This document shows positions 26,713 through 34,565 of a stretch of DNA of 64,000 bases, in pieces. This stretch comes from Bacteroidaceae bacterium. GTDB lineage: Bacteria > Bacteroidota > Bacteroidia > Bacteroidales > Bacteroidaceae. Where the stretch lies: NCBI GenBank assembly GCA_017524545.1, contig JAFXVN010000005.1, positions 1-64,000 of the forward strand, given 5' to 3'. The position numbers and the translations under genes are program-made. Each line of letters opens with the position of its first letter. Within the stretch, counting starts at the first letter, position 1. The notes under the pieces were generated by a model, which saw nothing but the letters and a program-made list of their open reading frames with translations, was not told the DNA's origin and ran no database searches.

Positions 26713-27762
26713 ATGAACATGGATATACTGATACTGTCCATATTCGCCATTGTTGTAGTTTTTTCCCTCATAGAGGACTACATGCCAGCATGGCAGAAAA
26801 TACTCATCCTCACCACTATAGGCATTGCCTTGATATGTATCTCTACATTCAAGCCGCTGACAACTGCTGATGCGTCCAACTACGAAAGCAATTTCTATAA
26901 CAACGATAACATTATCGTTGAAGCAATCACAGAACCAACCTACCTGTATTTGAGTCGTCTCTACCTGACGCTCGGTTTTGGCATCACGGCCATCTTCCTA
27001 ACCTATGCATTGTTTGCAATACCGCTAAAACTAACAATGCTTTGGAAGATGACACCTTTTGTCTTTACTGCCATGATAGTCTATATAGGCATTTACTATC
27101 CAATGCACGATGTGGTGCAGATACGTTGCGGCGTAGCCACAGCTTTCCTCCTTTGGGCAATAGTTCCTCTGGCGCAGCGACAATACTTCAGAACCTTAAT
27201 ACTGTTTATTGTCGCCATGCTATTCCACTATTCCAGTTTGGCTTTCTTGCCAATCTTATTATTTGGGAATATGAAAATAAACAAGTACTGGAAGTGGATT
27301 CTCGGATCAGCCATCCCTATTTGTCTTTTGCTGTACTTTGCAGGATTCAGTATATTAAGCCTTGTACCCCAGTCCCTGATCGGAGGAAAGATTGACTACT
27401 ACAAGGATCTAAGTGAAACAGGTGTCTCGGATAGTCTTGTCCCATATTCCCAGTTGAGATTTAAGACCGAGTTTGCATTATTGTACGTTTTTATTTTCTT
27501 TTATGATACCATCGAAAAGCATTGCTCATACGCCCCAATACTCATAAAAGTGTTAGCTCTAGAGTTGGGATACCACCTTTTGTTTGCAGAAATTGAAGTG
27601 TTGGGCAACCGCCTTCACGACCTTTTTGGCATGTGTAATGTGTTAGCCTACATACAATGTCTATATTGTATCAAGCCACGCTATGCGGTTCGCATTGGCA
27701 TAGCTCTGTTTTCTTTAGCACATTATCTTGAACAGATGATCAACGACATGTATTTCCACTAA
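26713..27762 (+). CDS. EpsG family O-antigen/exopolysaccharide polymerase (Wzy-like)
   Basis: 349 residues with about ten hydrophobic helices and the EpsG-type central motif YYPMHDVVQIRCGVATAFLLWAI followed by FHYSSLAFLPI. Proteins of this family polymerise repeat units at the inner membrane. The small periplasmic loop TTADASNYESNFYNN matches the usual D-x-x-x-Y pattern. Gene order wza-like, wzz, wzy supports the call. The ATG at 26713 directly follows the Wzz stop; the second codon ATG at 26719 is an alternative. Confidence 0.86.
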   Translation: MNMDILILSIFAIVVVFSLIEDYMPAWQKILILTTIGIALICISTFKPLTTADASNYESNFYNNDNIIVEAITEPTYLYLSRLYLTLGFGITAIFLTYALFAIPLKLTMLWKMTPFVFTAMIVYIGIYYPMHDVVQIRCGVATAFLLWAIVPLAQRQYFRTLILFIVAMLFHYSSLAFLPILLFGNMKINKYWKWILGSAIPICLLLYFAGFSILSLVPQSLIGGKIDYYKDLSETGVSDSLVPYSQLRFKTEFALLYVFIFFYDTIEKHCSYAPILIKVLALELGYHLLFAEIEVLGNRLHDLFGMCNVLAYIQCLYCIKPRYAVRIGIALFSLAHYLEQMINDMYFH

Positions 27763-27783
27763 ACAATAATTCTCATATCGGAT

Positions 27784-28896
27784 ATGAAGGTACAACTCAT
27801 ACTCACATTTCTAACCATCTTATCCATGCACATGATAAAGGCCGGCGAACCTCAGGAGTTTCCCATCATCGCTGACATCATTCATACCGAATTATACGAT
27901 GCCACACGATTTCGTGACATACATAAAGCAGGCTTCAATGCCTGCATGTGTTGGTGCAAGACAAAGGAGATGATAAACCAGGCCTTTCACCATGCCTCCG
28001 TACATGGGATAAAAGTCATTTTGTTCAACAATTTGATTATTGATGAGCCTGAAAAGATTATACCTTTTATCAAGGACAATGAAGCCCTATGGCAGTATCA
28101 TTTGGCAGACGAACCTAAGATGAAGCAATGGGACAATTTGAACAAGCTTCAAAAACGTATTAAGGGAATTGACCCCAAAGCCAAGTGTTACATAAATCTT
28201 TTGCCCAACATCGGCAAAGAGACTCTGGATGACATAGGGGTGGATAACTACACGGAATATCTGAGAGAGTTCAGTAAAATCGAGCAGCCGCAAATTTCCT
28301 ATGACTTCTACCCTGTGCAGGGCAAGACCGTGAGAAATGACAAGTGGTATCCAATTTTGGAGGATATTAGGAATGAAAGCCTCCGTACAGGAAAACCGTT
28401 TTGGGCATACATACTTTGCGTGCCACACTGCATCTACCCGATGCCTACGATTGGCCACCTCAGGCTACAATGTTATGTCAACCTTGCATATGGAGCACAA
28501 GGTATCTGCTATTTCTCATATTCAACTCCTGAACCGATTGGGCGTAATGACTTCCACGACGGCCCCTTGTTGCGTAATGGCAAGAAGGGTGTCACCTACA
28601 AGTTGGTGCAGAAGATGAATGCTGAGCTGAAGTCTGTGGCGAGCCTGTTCTGGCAGAGCAAAGTGACAAGCATAGAGCACCGCAAAGGTATTGGCGGCGG
28701 GGTTCTTGTCTCGCATTTTCAGAAGGCGGGCAAGCGCTACACCTGCTACGTGAACAAGAGTGCCGAAAAGGATGTGACGGTCGCTTTGCGTCCAGCGGAC
28801 TATGCATGGCGCATCAAGAAGAACCTGAAAACCGAAACTGTAAAAACCGTCTATACTCTTTCTGCCGGAGATATACTGATACTGAGAGACAGATGA
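27784..28896 (+). CDS. secreted glycoside hydrolase-like TIM-barrel protein in the polysaccharide locus
   Basis: 370 residues with a signal peptide (VQLILTFLTILSMHMIKA-G). The body resembles a group of bacterial GH-like barrels: ALWQYHLADEPKM (Asp109-Glu110, candidate acid/base), YINLLPNIG, GVDNYTEYLREFSKIEQPQISYDFYPVQG and FWAYI, then AYGAQGICYFSYSTPEP. A beta-sandwich tail follows (about 290-370). It may trim, edit or release the polymer made by the locus, but catalytic assignment is only by pattern. The stop overlaps the following start (ATGA). From about 28610 on, base composition becomes richer in GC than in the upstream half of the locus. Confidence 0.72.
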   Translation: MKVQLILTFLTILSMHMIKAGEPQEFPIIADIIHTELYDATRFRDIHKAGFNACMCWCKTKEMINQAFHHASVHGIKVILFNNLIIDEPEKIIPFIKDNEALWQYHLADEPKMKQWDNLNKLQKRIKGIDPKAKCYINLLPNIGKETLDDIGVDNYTEYLREFSKIEQPQISYDFYPVQGKTVRNDKWYPILEDIRNESLRTGKPFWAYILCVPHCIYPMPTIGHLRLQCYVNLAYGAQGICYFSYSTPEPIGRNDFHDGPLLRNGKKGVTYKLVQKMNAELKSVASLFWQSKVTSIEHRKGIGGGVLVSHFQKAGKRYTCYVNKSAEKDVTVALRPADYAWRIKKNLKTETVKTVYTLSAGDILILRDR

Positions 28897-29756
28897 ACTG
28901 CGTCGTCGTCATACCAATATATAAAAATGTACCCGCGCGAGGGGAGTGCGCCTCCATCCGGCAGACGTTCCGCGTGCTGGGCAGGCACGACATCGTGTTT
29001 GTCACACATGCAGGATGCCGCCTCGATGCCTATCGGGAGATAGTGGAGGCGGAGCACGGCACGCTACGCACGGAGCTTTTCGATAAGGGTTACTTCGATT
29101 CGACGGCGCATTACAGCGACCTCTGCTTCTCGGAGGAATTCTACATGCGCTTCAATCAATACGAGTACATGCTCATCTGCCAGACCGACGCTTGGGTGTT
29201 CCGCGACGAGCTGGACTACTGGTGCAGCCAGGGCTACGATTACATCGGTGCGCCCATCTATTTCCCCTATAACGAGAAACGCTTCACCGGCATCTTCTTT
29301 GGCGTGGGCAACGGAGGCTTCTGCCTGCGCAAGATAGCGCATTGCCTGAGAATCGTGAACCACGACAGGAACAAGACGCTCTTGAAGCCAAAGGCTCTGA
29401 TACGCATGTACTGGTATTACTTCCTTTACAACGAGTCCTTCACGTGCAACATCTTCAAGCGCATGGCACTGGTAGGAAAGCTGTTGGCAAAGTGTGCGGG
29501 GTTCGGCAATACAGCAGGGTTCTTCATCCGGGGTCACATCAACGAGGATATGCTTTTCGGCACATGGGCTGCGCAGTCATGGGGATTGGAGAATTGCCGA
29601 ATCCCCGATGAACTGACGGCCGCGCGTTTTGCCATGGAAGTGAACGCGCCCCAGCTCTACAAGAGGCTGAACGGGCAGCTTCCCTTCGGTTGCCATGCTT
29701 TTGAGAAATGGAACTTCGAGGACTTCTGGAAGGCACACATTAACATGGAGGGGTAG
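28893..29756 (+). CDS. DUF5672 family glycosyltransferase-like protein
   Basis: 287 residues starting MNCVVVIPIYKNVPARGECASI. The family signature YEYMLICQTDAWVFRDELDYWCSQGYDYIGAPIY is present, with TDAW as a DxD-like metal site, followed by GVGNGGFCLRK and HINEDMLFGTWA. DUF5672 proteins sit in bacterial capsule loci and are predicted GT-A transferases. Cytoplasmic; substrate unknown. The start overlaps the upstream stop by ATGA. Confidence 0.82.
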   Translation: MNCVVVIPIYKNVPARGECASIRQTFRVLGRHDIVFVTHAGCRLDAYREIVEAEHGTLRTELFDKGYFDSTAHYSDLCFSEEFYMRFNQYEYMLICQTDAWVFRDELDYWCSQGYDYIGAPIYFPYNEKRFTGIFFGVGNGGFCLRKIAHCLRIVNHDRNKTLLKPKALIRMYWYYFLYNESFTCNIFKRMALVGKLLAKCAGFGNTAGFFIRGHINEDMLFGTWAAQSWGLENCRIPDELTAARFAMEVNAPQLYKRLNGQLPFGCHAFEKWNFEDFWKAHINMEG

Positions 29757-29759
29757 GCG

Positions 29760-30746
29760 ATGATAAACCTGATAATCAAAGACGGACTGGGAAACCAGAT
29801 GTTCCAATATGCCTTTGCCCGACTGCTTGCCGAAAAGCACCGAGAGCGTGGCGAACACGAAGAGATACGGATTGTCACGCAGTTCATCAATACAAGACAA
29901 GATGAAGGCAACGACGTGCGTCGTATGTCCCTGCAACATTTGGTACTCAATGACGATGTCGAAGTAATGCCTGCCAGCGAACAGCAAGGGGCGATGCGCC
30001 GCTTCAAGTGGCGTACGCTATGGGCTTCGGGCGTATGGGAAGTCATCAAATGGAGGCTGCTGCACAGGTACGACAGCACCGATGCGCTGGCAGCCCGCCG
30101 AGGCAAGGAGGGCATTTACTACCCCTACGGTCCCTATACCGAACACCCCATTACGTTGAGCCGCCGCGACGAGAAATTCGTGTTCGGCTTCTTCCAGAGC
30201 ATTCGGAATGTGGCTCCCATCGCCGACATACTGCAATGCGAGCTGAAGGTGAAAACCGAGCCGTCTGCGGCCAACTGTGCCATACTGGAAGAAATCGGAA
30301 GCGACAATGCCGTGTGCCTTCACATCCGGCGCGGGGATTTCCTGAACCCTCGATGGAAGCACTTGCAGATATGCGACTTCCACTATTACAGCAAAGCCAT
30401 CGACACCATATTGGCAAGGACGGAGCATCCCGTGTTCTACGTCTTCTCCAACACCCATGCCGACCTGCAATGGATAGCCCGGAACTACCAATTCCCTCAA
30501 ACCTATCCGGGAACGGACAAGCCGATTACGCTCAAATACGTTGACCTCGCCAATCCCGATTACGAGGAGCTGCGGCTCATGTACACCTGCAAGCACTTCA
30601 TCATCAGCAACAGCACTTTCAGCTGGTGGGCGGCATGGCTTTCAGAAAACAAAGGCAAGGTGGTCTGTGCTCCCGAACGATGGAACATGGAATATGCCGA
30701 CGACTATAAGATATACGACCCATCATGGATAAAAGTCCAAAGATAA
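29760..30746 (+). CDS. GT11 family alpha-1,2-fucosyltransferase
   Basis: 328 residues. N-terminal GLGNQMFQYAFARLLAEK and the family hallmark HIRRGDFLN (about residues 183-191, GDP-fucose binding) are clear, followed by FYVFSNTHADLQWI and FIISNSTFSWWAAWL. Transfers fucose (occasionally another GDP-sugar derivative) in alpha-1,2 linkage to galactose or a related acceptor. This implies a fucosylated polymer, which can mimic host H-type glycans. No GDP-fucose synthesis genes (gmd, fcl, fkp) are in the window. The 3' end overlaps the next gene by 22 bases. Confidence 0.9.
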   Translation: MINLIIKDGLGNQMFQYAFARLLAEKHRERGEHEEIRIVTQFINTRQDEGNDVRRMSLQHLVLNDDVEVMPASEQQGAMRRFKWRTLWASGVWEVIKWRLLHRYDSTDALAARRGKEGIYYPYGPYTEHPITLSRRDEKFVFGFFQSIRNVAPIADILQCELKVKTEPSAANCAILEEIGSDNAVCLHIRRGDFLNPRWKHLQICDFHYYSKAIDTILARTEHPVFYVFSNTHADLQWIARNYQFPQTYPGTDKPITLKYVDLANPDYEELRLMYTCKHFIISNSTFSWWAAWLSENKGKVVCAPERWNMEYADDYKIYDPSWIKVQR

Positions 30747-31513
30747 CCGTCATAACCATCTGCTACAATAGCGCCCTGACCATCGAGAAAACGATACAGA
30801 GTGTTGTCGGTCAGGACTACCCCTGCCGCGAGTACATTGTCGTGGACGGACTCTCAACGGATGGCACGATGGACATCGTCGGCAAATATCGCGACCGGAT
30901 AGACATCGTCATTTCGGAAAAGGACAGAGGCATCAGCGACGCTTTCAACAAAGGCATCCTCCGTGCCACTGGCGACACTATCGTCCTCATCAATTCCGAC
31001 GACATCCTCCTGCCCGGAGCTTTGTCGAAGGTGGCAGAGGTCTGGACGCCCGACGTGGACGTGCTCTCCACCAATGTCATCATGAAAGATGCCGTGACCG
31101 GCTACGAATGCCGCGAAGTGCCATCGACAGACTTCCCCCTGATGCCCTTCTTCCGCCATGTAGCCCATCAGGGAGCATACATCAGCCGCGCGTGCTACAC
31201 GAAGTACGGACTCTACGACACCGGCATCCGCTGGCCTATGGACTTAGAATATCTGCAGCGAGTCTATGTCCAGGGGGGAAAGTTCAAGTATGCCAATATC
31301 GATACCGCCGTGTTCATTAGCGGCGGCACGACCAACAGTAACAGCATCCTAAAGAAAAGGAAGGACTACCTCTACATGGTGCGGAAGAACGGAGGGAACT
31401 GCCTACAGGCCTGGACATTCTACCTGTTCCTGGTCGCCACGCAATGTGTCAAGAGGGGCATGTCCGTCTTTGGCAAGAACTTTGCCCAAAAGCTAAGATA
31501 CAGAAGGAAATGA
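30725..31513 (+). CDS. family 2 glycosyltransferase
   Basis: 262 residues with the classical GT2 N terminus ITVITICYNSALTIEKTIQSVVGQDYPCREYIVVDGLSTDGT. It also has LINSDDIL (DxD-type metal site) and a WPMDLEYLQRVY segment in the position of the catalytic ED motif. Probably adds one sugar to the lipid-linked repeat unit at the cytoplasmic face. It overlaps the fucosyltransferase gene by 22 bases and the following GT4 gene by 4 (ATGA). Confidence 0.9.
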   Translation: MDKSPKITVITICYNSALTIEKTIQSVVGQDYPCREYIVVDGLSTDGTMDIVGKYRDRIDIVISEKDRGISDAFNKGILRATGDTIVLINSDDILLPGALSKVAEVWTPDVDVLSTNVIMKDAVTGYECREVPSTDFPLMPFFRHVAHQGAYISRACYTKYGLYDTGIRWPMDLEYLQRVYVQGGKFKYANIDTAVFISGGTTNSNSILKKRKDYLYMVRKNGGNCLQAWTFYLFLVATQCVKRGMSVFGKNFAQKLRYRRK

Positions 31514-32643
31514 AAACAATACTGCATATCTCCAAATACTACTACCCCGACCTGGGCGGCATCGAGACCGTTGCCATGTATCTGGCCGAGGGTATGACAG
31601 CCTACCGCAACGTCGTCTTGTGCTTTGCCACCGACGGCATGTATAGCGAAGAGGACATACATGGCGTGCGTGTCTATCGCGTCCCCGTGAACTTCTCGTT
31701 TATGAGCCAAGACGTAGCCTTCTCCTACCGAAAGGTGCTGCGGCAGGTGCTGCGGAAGGAGCGTCCCGATGCCGTGCATGTGCATTGCCCCAATCCGTTT
31801 GTCTATCCGCTTGTCTGCTCGTGCGTCAGCAAGGAGACGAAGGTGGTGCTCCACTGGCACTCCGACATTCTTGCCAAGGGGCTGATGTATCACCTCGTCA
31901 AGCCCTTTGAGACGGCCATCCTGAAGCGTGCCGACATCATCTGCTCCACCTCGCCCAACTACGTCCCCGACTCCCAGCCCCTGCAACGCTTCATCGACAA
32001 GGTTCGCGTCGCGCAGAACGGTCTCATCACCGAGCGTTTCAACATTCAGGAGGGCGATGAGGAGAAGATACGCCAGATACGCGAGCGCTACAAGGGCAGG
32101 AAGATTGTCTTCAACTGCTGCCGCCACATCCCCTACAAGGGGCTGGACAACCTCATCAAGGCCGATGCCCTCATCCAGGGCGACTGCGTCATCCTGATTG
32201 GCGGCAAAGGACCTATCGACAGGGAACTGAAAGCCCTCCCGCGTTCCGACAGAGTCCATTTCCTCGGTCGCCTCTTGGACGACGCTTTGCGCCAGTACCT
32301 CTACGCAGCCGACATCTTCGCCTTCCCCTCCAACACCAAGGCCGAGGCCTTCGGCATCGCGTTGGCCGAAGCCATGTACTGCCGCTGCGCTTCGGTCAGC
32401 TATAGCATCAAAGGCTCGGGTGTCAACTGGGTTTCCATCGACAAGGAAACAGGCATCGTCGTGCCGTTGAACGACGTGAAGGCATTGGCTGGAGCCATCG
32501 ACACCCTGATTGCCGACGACGACCAGCGCCTCCGCTATGCCGAGGCAGCACGCCAGCGCATCGTCGAGAACTTCACCAAAGAAAAAGCCGTTGCCGTGAT
32601 GAGCGGGATATACGACAAATTGCTGACGGTGTGTCATAATTAA
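31510..32643 (+). CDS. family 4 glycosyltransferase
   Basis: 377 residues from the ATG at 31510. GT-B fold: N-terminal HISKYYYPDLGGIETVAMYLAEGM (acceptor domain with the GG loop) and HWHSDILAKG. The C-terminal Rossmann domain carries FNCCRHIPYKGLDNLI and the E-x7-E type motif KAEAFGIALAEAM (about residues 277-289). A retaining transferase for the exopolysaccharide; donor unknown. Last gene of the locus, followed by a 29-bp inverted repeat at the convergent junction. Confidence 0.92.
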   Translation: MKTILHISKYYYPDLGGIETVAMYLAEGMTAYRNVVLCFATDGMYSEEDIHGVRVYRVPVNFSFMSQDVAFSYRKVLRQVLRKERPDAVHVHCPNPFVYPLVCSCVSKETKVVLHWHSDILAKGLMYHLVKPFETAILKRADIICSTSPNYVPDSQPLQRFIDKVRVAQNGLITERFNIQEGDEEKIRQIRERYKGRKIVFNCCRHIPYKGLDNLIKADALIQGDCVILIGGKGPIDRELKALPRSDRVHFLGRLLDDALRQYLYAADIFAFPSNTKAEAFGIALAEAMYCRCASVSYSIKGSGVNWVSIDKETGIVVPLNDVKALAGAIDTLIADDDQRLRYAEAARQRIVENFTKEKAVAVMSGIYDKLLTVCHN

Positions 32644-32644
32644 C

Positions 32645-32732
32645 AACAACGGATTTCACGGATTAAACGGATTATCTTATTGGCTGGTTGTCAATACCGC
32701 TTCAATCCGTTTAATCCGTGAAATCCGTTGTT
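32645..32732. repeat. perfect 29-bp inverted repeat at a convergent junction
   Basis: The left arm 32645-32673 (AACAACGGATTTCACGGATTAAACG...) is exactly complementary to 32704-32732, with a 30-nt loop. Each arm is built from three ACGGATT units. It lies between the end of the GT4 gene and the end of the TPR regulator. Same family as the element at 38381-38467. Confidence 0.9.
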
Positions 32733-32753
32733 TATCTCCTTCTCGTTTCTTTG

Positions 32754-34367
32754 TTACGAGACCGTCAGTAGGTCGCCGCAGGTTTCTTCTGCGCGTTGGA
32801 TGCGGTTCCATACCGTCTGTTTTGCCGCATCCATCACTTGGGCAATCTCTGCCGGTTTCATGCCAATCTTCAGCAGGCATATCGTGCGGAGCAGCGGCTC
32901 GCGCAGCTTTCCATGCAAACGCTCCTGAACGGCCTCCAAGAAGCCCGGATAGAGGGTTTCGATGGCGTTCATCAGGTCTTTCCAAGAATCCTCTTCCAGC
33001 CTTTCCTGACCGACGGCAGCCTTTCGAAAATGCGCTATCACATTCTCTGCATTGCCTGCCGCATTGTTCATCAAGGCCATTTGCGTCAGCTCCCTGTTTA
33101 TCTTCTTCCTTTGCTTCAGCTCCTTGGATTGCTCCATGAGCAGCCTGTCCCTTCCGATGATTTCCTCCATGAACTTCTTTCGCCTGTAGTTGTAGAGCAA
33201 AAGCAGTCCCAAGGCGATGCTCAGCAGGGCGAGACAGGAGGTGACGGAGATGAAGATGATACGTTCATCCCGTTGTATGATGGCCTGCTCCTTCTCTTTG
33301 TTGCGGTAATAGACGTATGTGTCCCGGGCGCGCTGTATCTCCTCGAAAGCCCGCTGGTGAATGATGGAGTCGTTGGTGTCATAGAGGCAGCATCCCCATT
33401 CCGTCGCCTGCTCCAAAGCCCCTTTCCGGCGATAGCAACGCTGCAGTCCTGCGGATGCCTCGTATCTTCCCGTTATGGTCTTCTCCTTGTTATAGTAGGT
33501 TCTGTAGTGGAGGATGGCGGAGTCCAAGCTGTTTGCCTTCTCGTGGCACATGGCAAGGCTCAGTTCATAGTTCTGCGGACGCTGGTTCTCCGGGAGCCGC
33601 ATCAGGTGCTGGAGCAGCGTATCGACCTTGTCGAAGTGGCTGTATTTGGAGTATATCGCCAGCATGTATGCCAGAATCCCGTTGTATTTTCCGGGGAAGT
33701 GCTCCCTGCGGATAGCCTGAAACGAGAGGTCGCAATACTGGAGGCAGTGGAGGGTGTCGTGCATGTGCTTGTAGGCAGAGGCGGCATCCATCAGATACCA
33801 CCCAAGATTTTTCCCCGACTGCTCTGCCAGTTCCACGGACTGGAGTGCCACATTCAGCTCTTCCTCGAAGTTGAGCTGCAGCATGTAGAGATTCCTCAAC
33901 TGAGCAAGGGCGTTTTGCCATATCAGGGTGTCGGCATCCTTCGATTGCCTGGCTTCATCTACGGCTTTCAGGAAATGGTTCACCGCCCTTGGGTAGTCTT
34001 TCAGGTCGCGGTATGTGCTGCCAAGATAGTAGTAGGCACGCTCTTTGTCCACATTATCCCCGTGGCTGGCAAAATAGGAGGCGGTTTGCAAGGCCGAGTC
34101 GGGAGAGGACGGGATGATGTCGTGCTTGTCCCGCAGGCGAATCGTCAGCAGGTCGTATTTCTGCCGGATGTACTTCGGGGCAGTCTGCACGGAATCGCTC
34201 AGCCTCTCGGCGCGTGCCAGAGCTTCCGGCAGGGCGGTCTCGCATTGCTGCCATGTCTGCTCGATGCTTTCAGACAGCAGTTGCTCCTTCTTGTCGTTGC
34301 TGCAAGCGTAAAGGAATGGCAGCAGACAGACTAACAAAAGATATAGTGTCCCGTCTTTCCCGTGCAT
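32754..34367 (-). CDS. membrane-anchored TPR protein with C-terminal helix-turn-helix (transcription regulator)
   Basis: 537 residues. An N-terminal signal-like helix with a possible lipobox (LPFLYAC) leads to TPR repeats in the periplasm (about 25-345: YYLGSTYRDLKDYPRAVNHFLKAVDEA). A transmembrane helix (about 357-378: ISVTSCLALLSIALGLLLLYN), a basic coiled coil and a cytoplasmic LuxR/sigma-like HTH (about 480-530: CLLKIGMKPAEIAQVMDAAKQTVWNRIQRAEE) follow. This one-component layout is common in Bacteroidales. The gene is divergent from the leucine-rich protein gene. A tandem TGGGACT operator in that intergenic region and upstream of the CotH unit makes it the obvious candidate regulator, which is inference. 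Confidence 0.85.
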   Translation of the reverse strand: MHGKDGTLYLLLVCLLPFLYACSNDKKEQLLSESIEQTWQQCETALPEALARAERLSDSVQTAPKYIRQKYDLLTIRLRDKHDIIPSSPDSALQTASYFASHGDNVDKERAYYYLGSTYRDLKDYPRAVNHFLKAVDEARQSKDADTLIWQNALAQLRNLYMLQLNFEEELNVALQSVELAEQSGKNLGWYLMDAASAYKHMHDTLHCLQYCDLSFQAIRREHFPGKYNGILAYMLAIYSKYSHFDKVDTLLQHLMRLPENQRPQNYELSLAMCHEKANSLDSAILHYRTYYNKEKTITGRYEASAGLQRCYRRKGALEQATEWGCCLYDTNDSIIHQRAFEEIQRARDTYVYYRNKEKEQAIIQRDERIIFISVTSCLALLSIALGLLLLYNYRRKKFMEEIIGRDRLLMEQSKELKQRKKINRELTQMALMNNAAGNAENVIAHFRKAAVGQERLEEDSWKDLMNAIETLYPGFLEAVQERLHGKLREPLLRTICLLKIGMKPAEIAQVMDAAKQTVWNRIQRAEETCGDLLTVS

Positions 34368-34460
34368 GGTTTATTTCGAGTTTTTAGATGTTGTTACTTA
34401 TATAAAATAAACGTGCATTTTGGTGTTTTATTGTACGAAATGCGGGATTTTCGGGGAAGT

Positions 34461-34477
34461 TGGGACTACTTGGGACT
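34461..34477 (+). promoter_or_regulatory. tandem TGGGACT operator upstream of the leucine-rich protein gene
   Basis: TGGGACT at 34461-34467 and 34471-34477, one helical turn apart, directly upstream of a -33-like TCTTG (34484-34488). The -7 box starts 32 nt after the second copy ends. The same arrangement with identical spacing occurs at 36610-36665, so it is probably the site of a shared activator. Confidence 0.72.
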
Positions 34478-34508
34478 CATTTTTCTTGCTTGCAAAGCAG
34501 AAATCGCA

Positions 34509-34516
34509 TAATTTTG
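34509..34516 (+). promoter_or_regulatory. -7 promoter box of the leucine-rich protein gene
   Basis: TAATTTTGC matches TAnnTTTG, 49 nt before the ATG at 34566 and 20 nt after the TTG of the -33 element. Confidence 0.7.
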
Positions 34517-34565
34517 CCCTCGAAACGCACAATACTTTTGTAAAAACCATAAAAACTTTAAAACT

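Noticed and set aside
31420..32649. 409-codon minus-strand frame opposite the GT4 gene
   Set aside because: Antisense shadow; the plus strand has the GT-B motifs.
32796..34334. 512-codon plus-strand frame opposite the TPR regulator
   Set aside because: Antisense shadow; the regulator on the minus strand has TPR, membrane helix and HTH.
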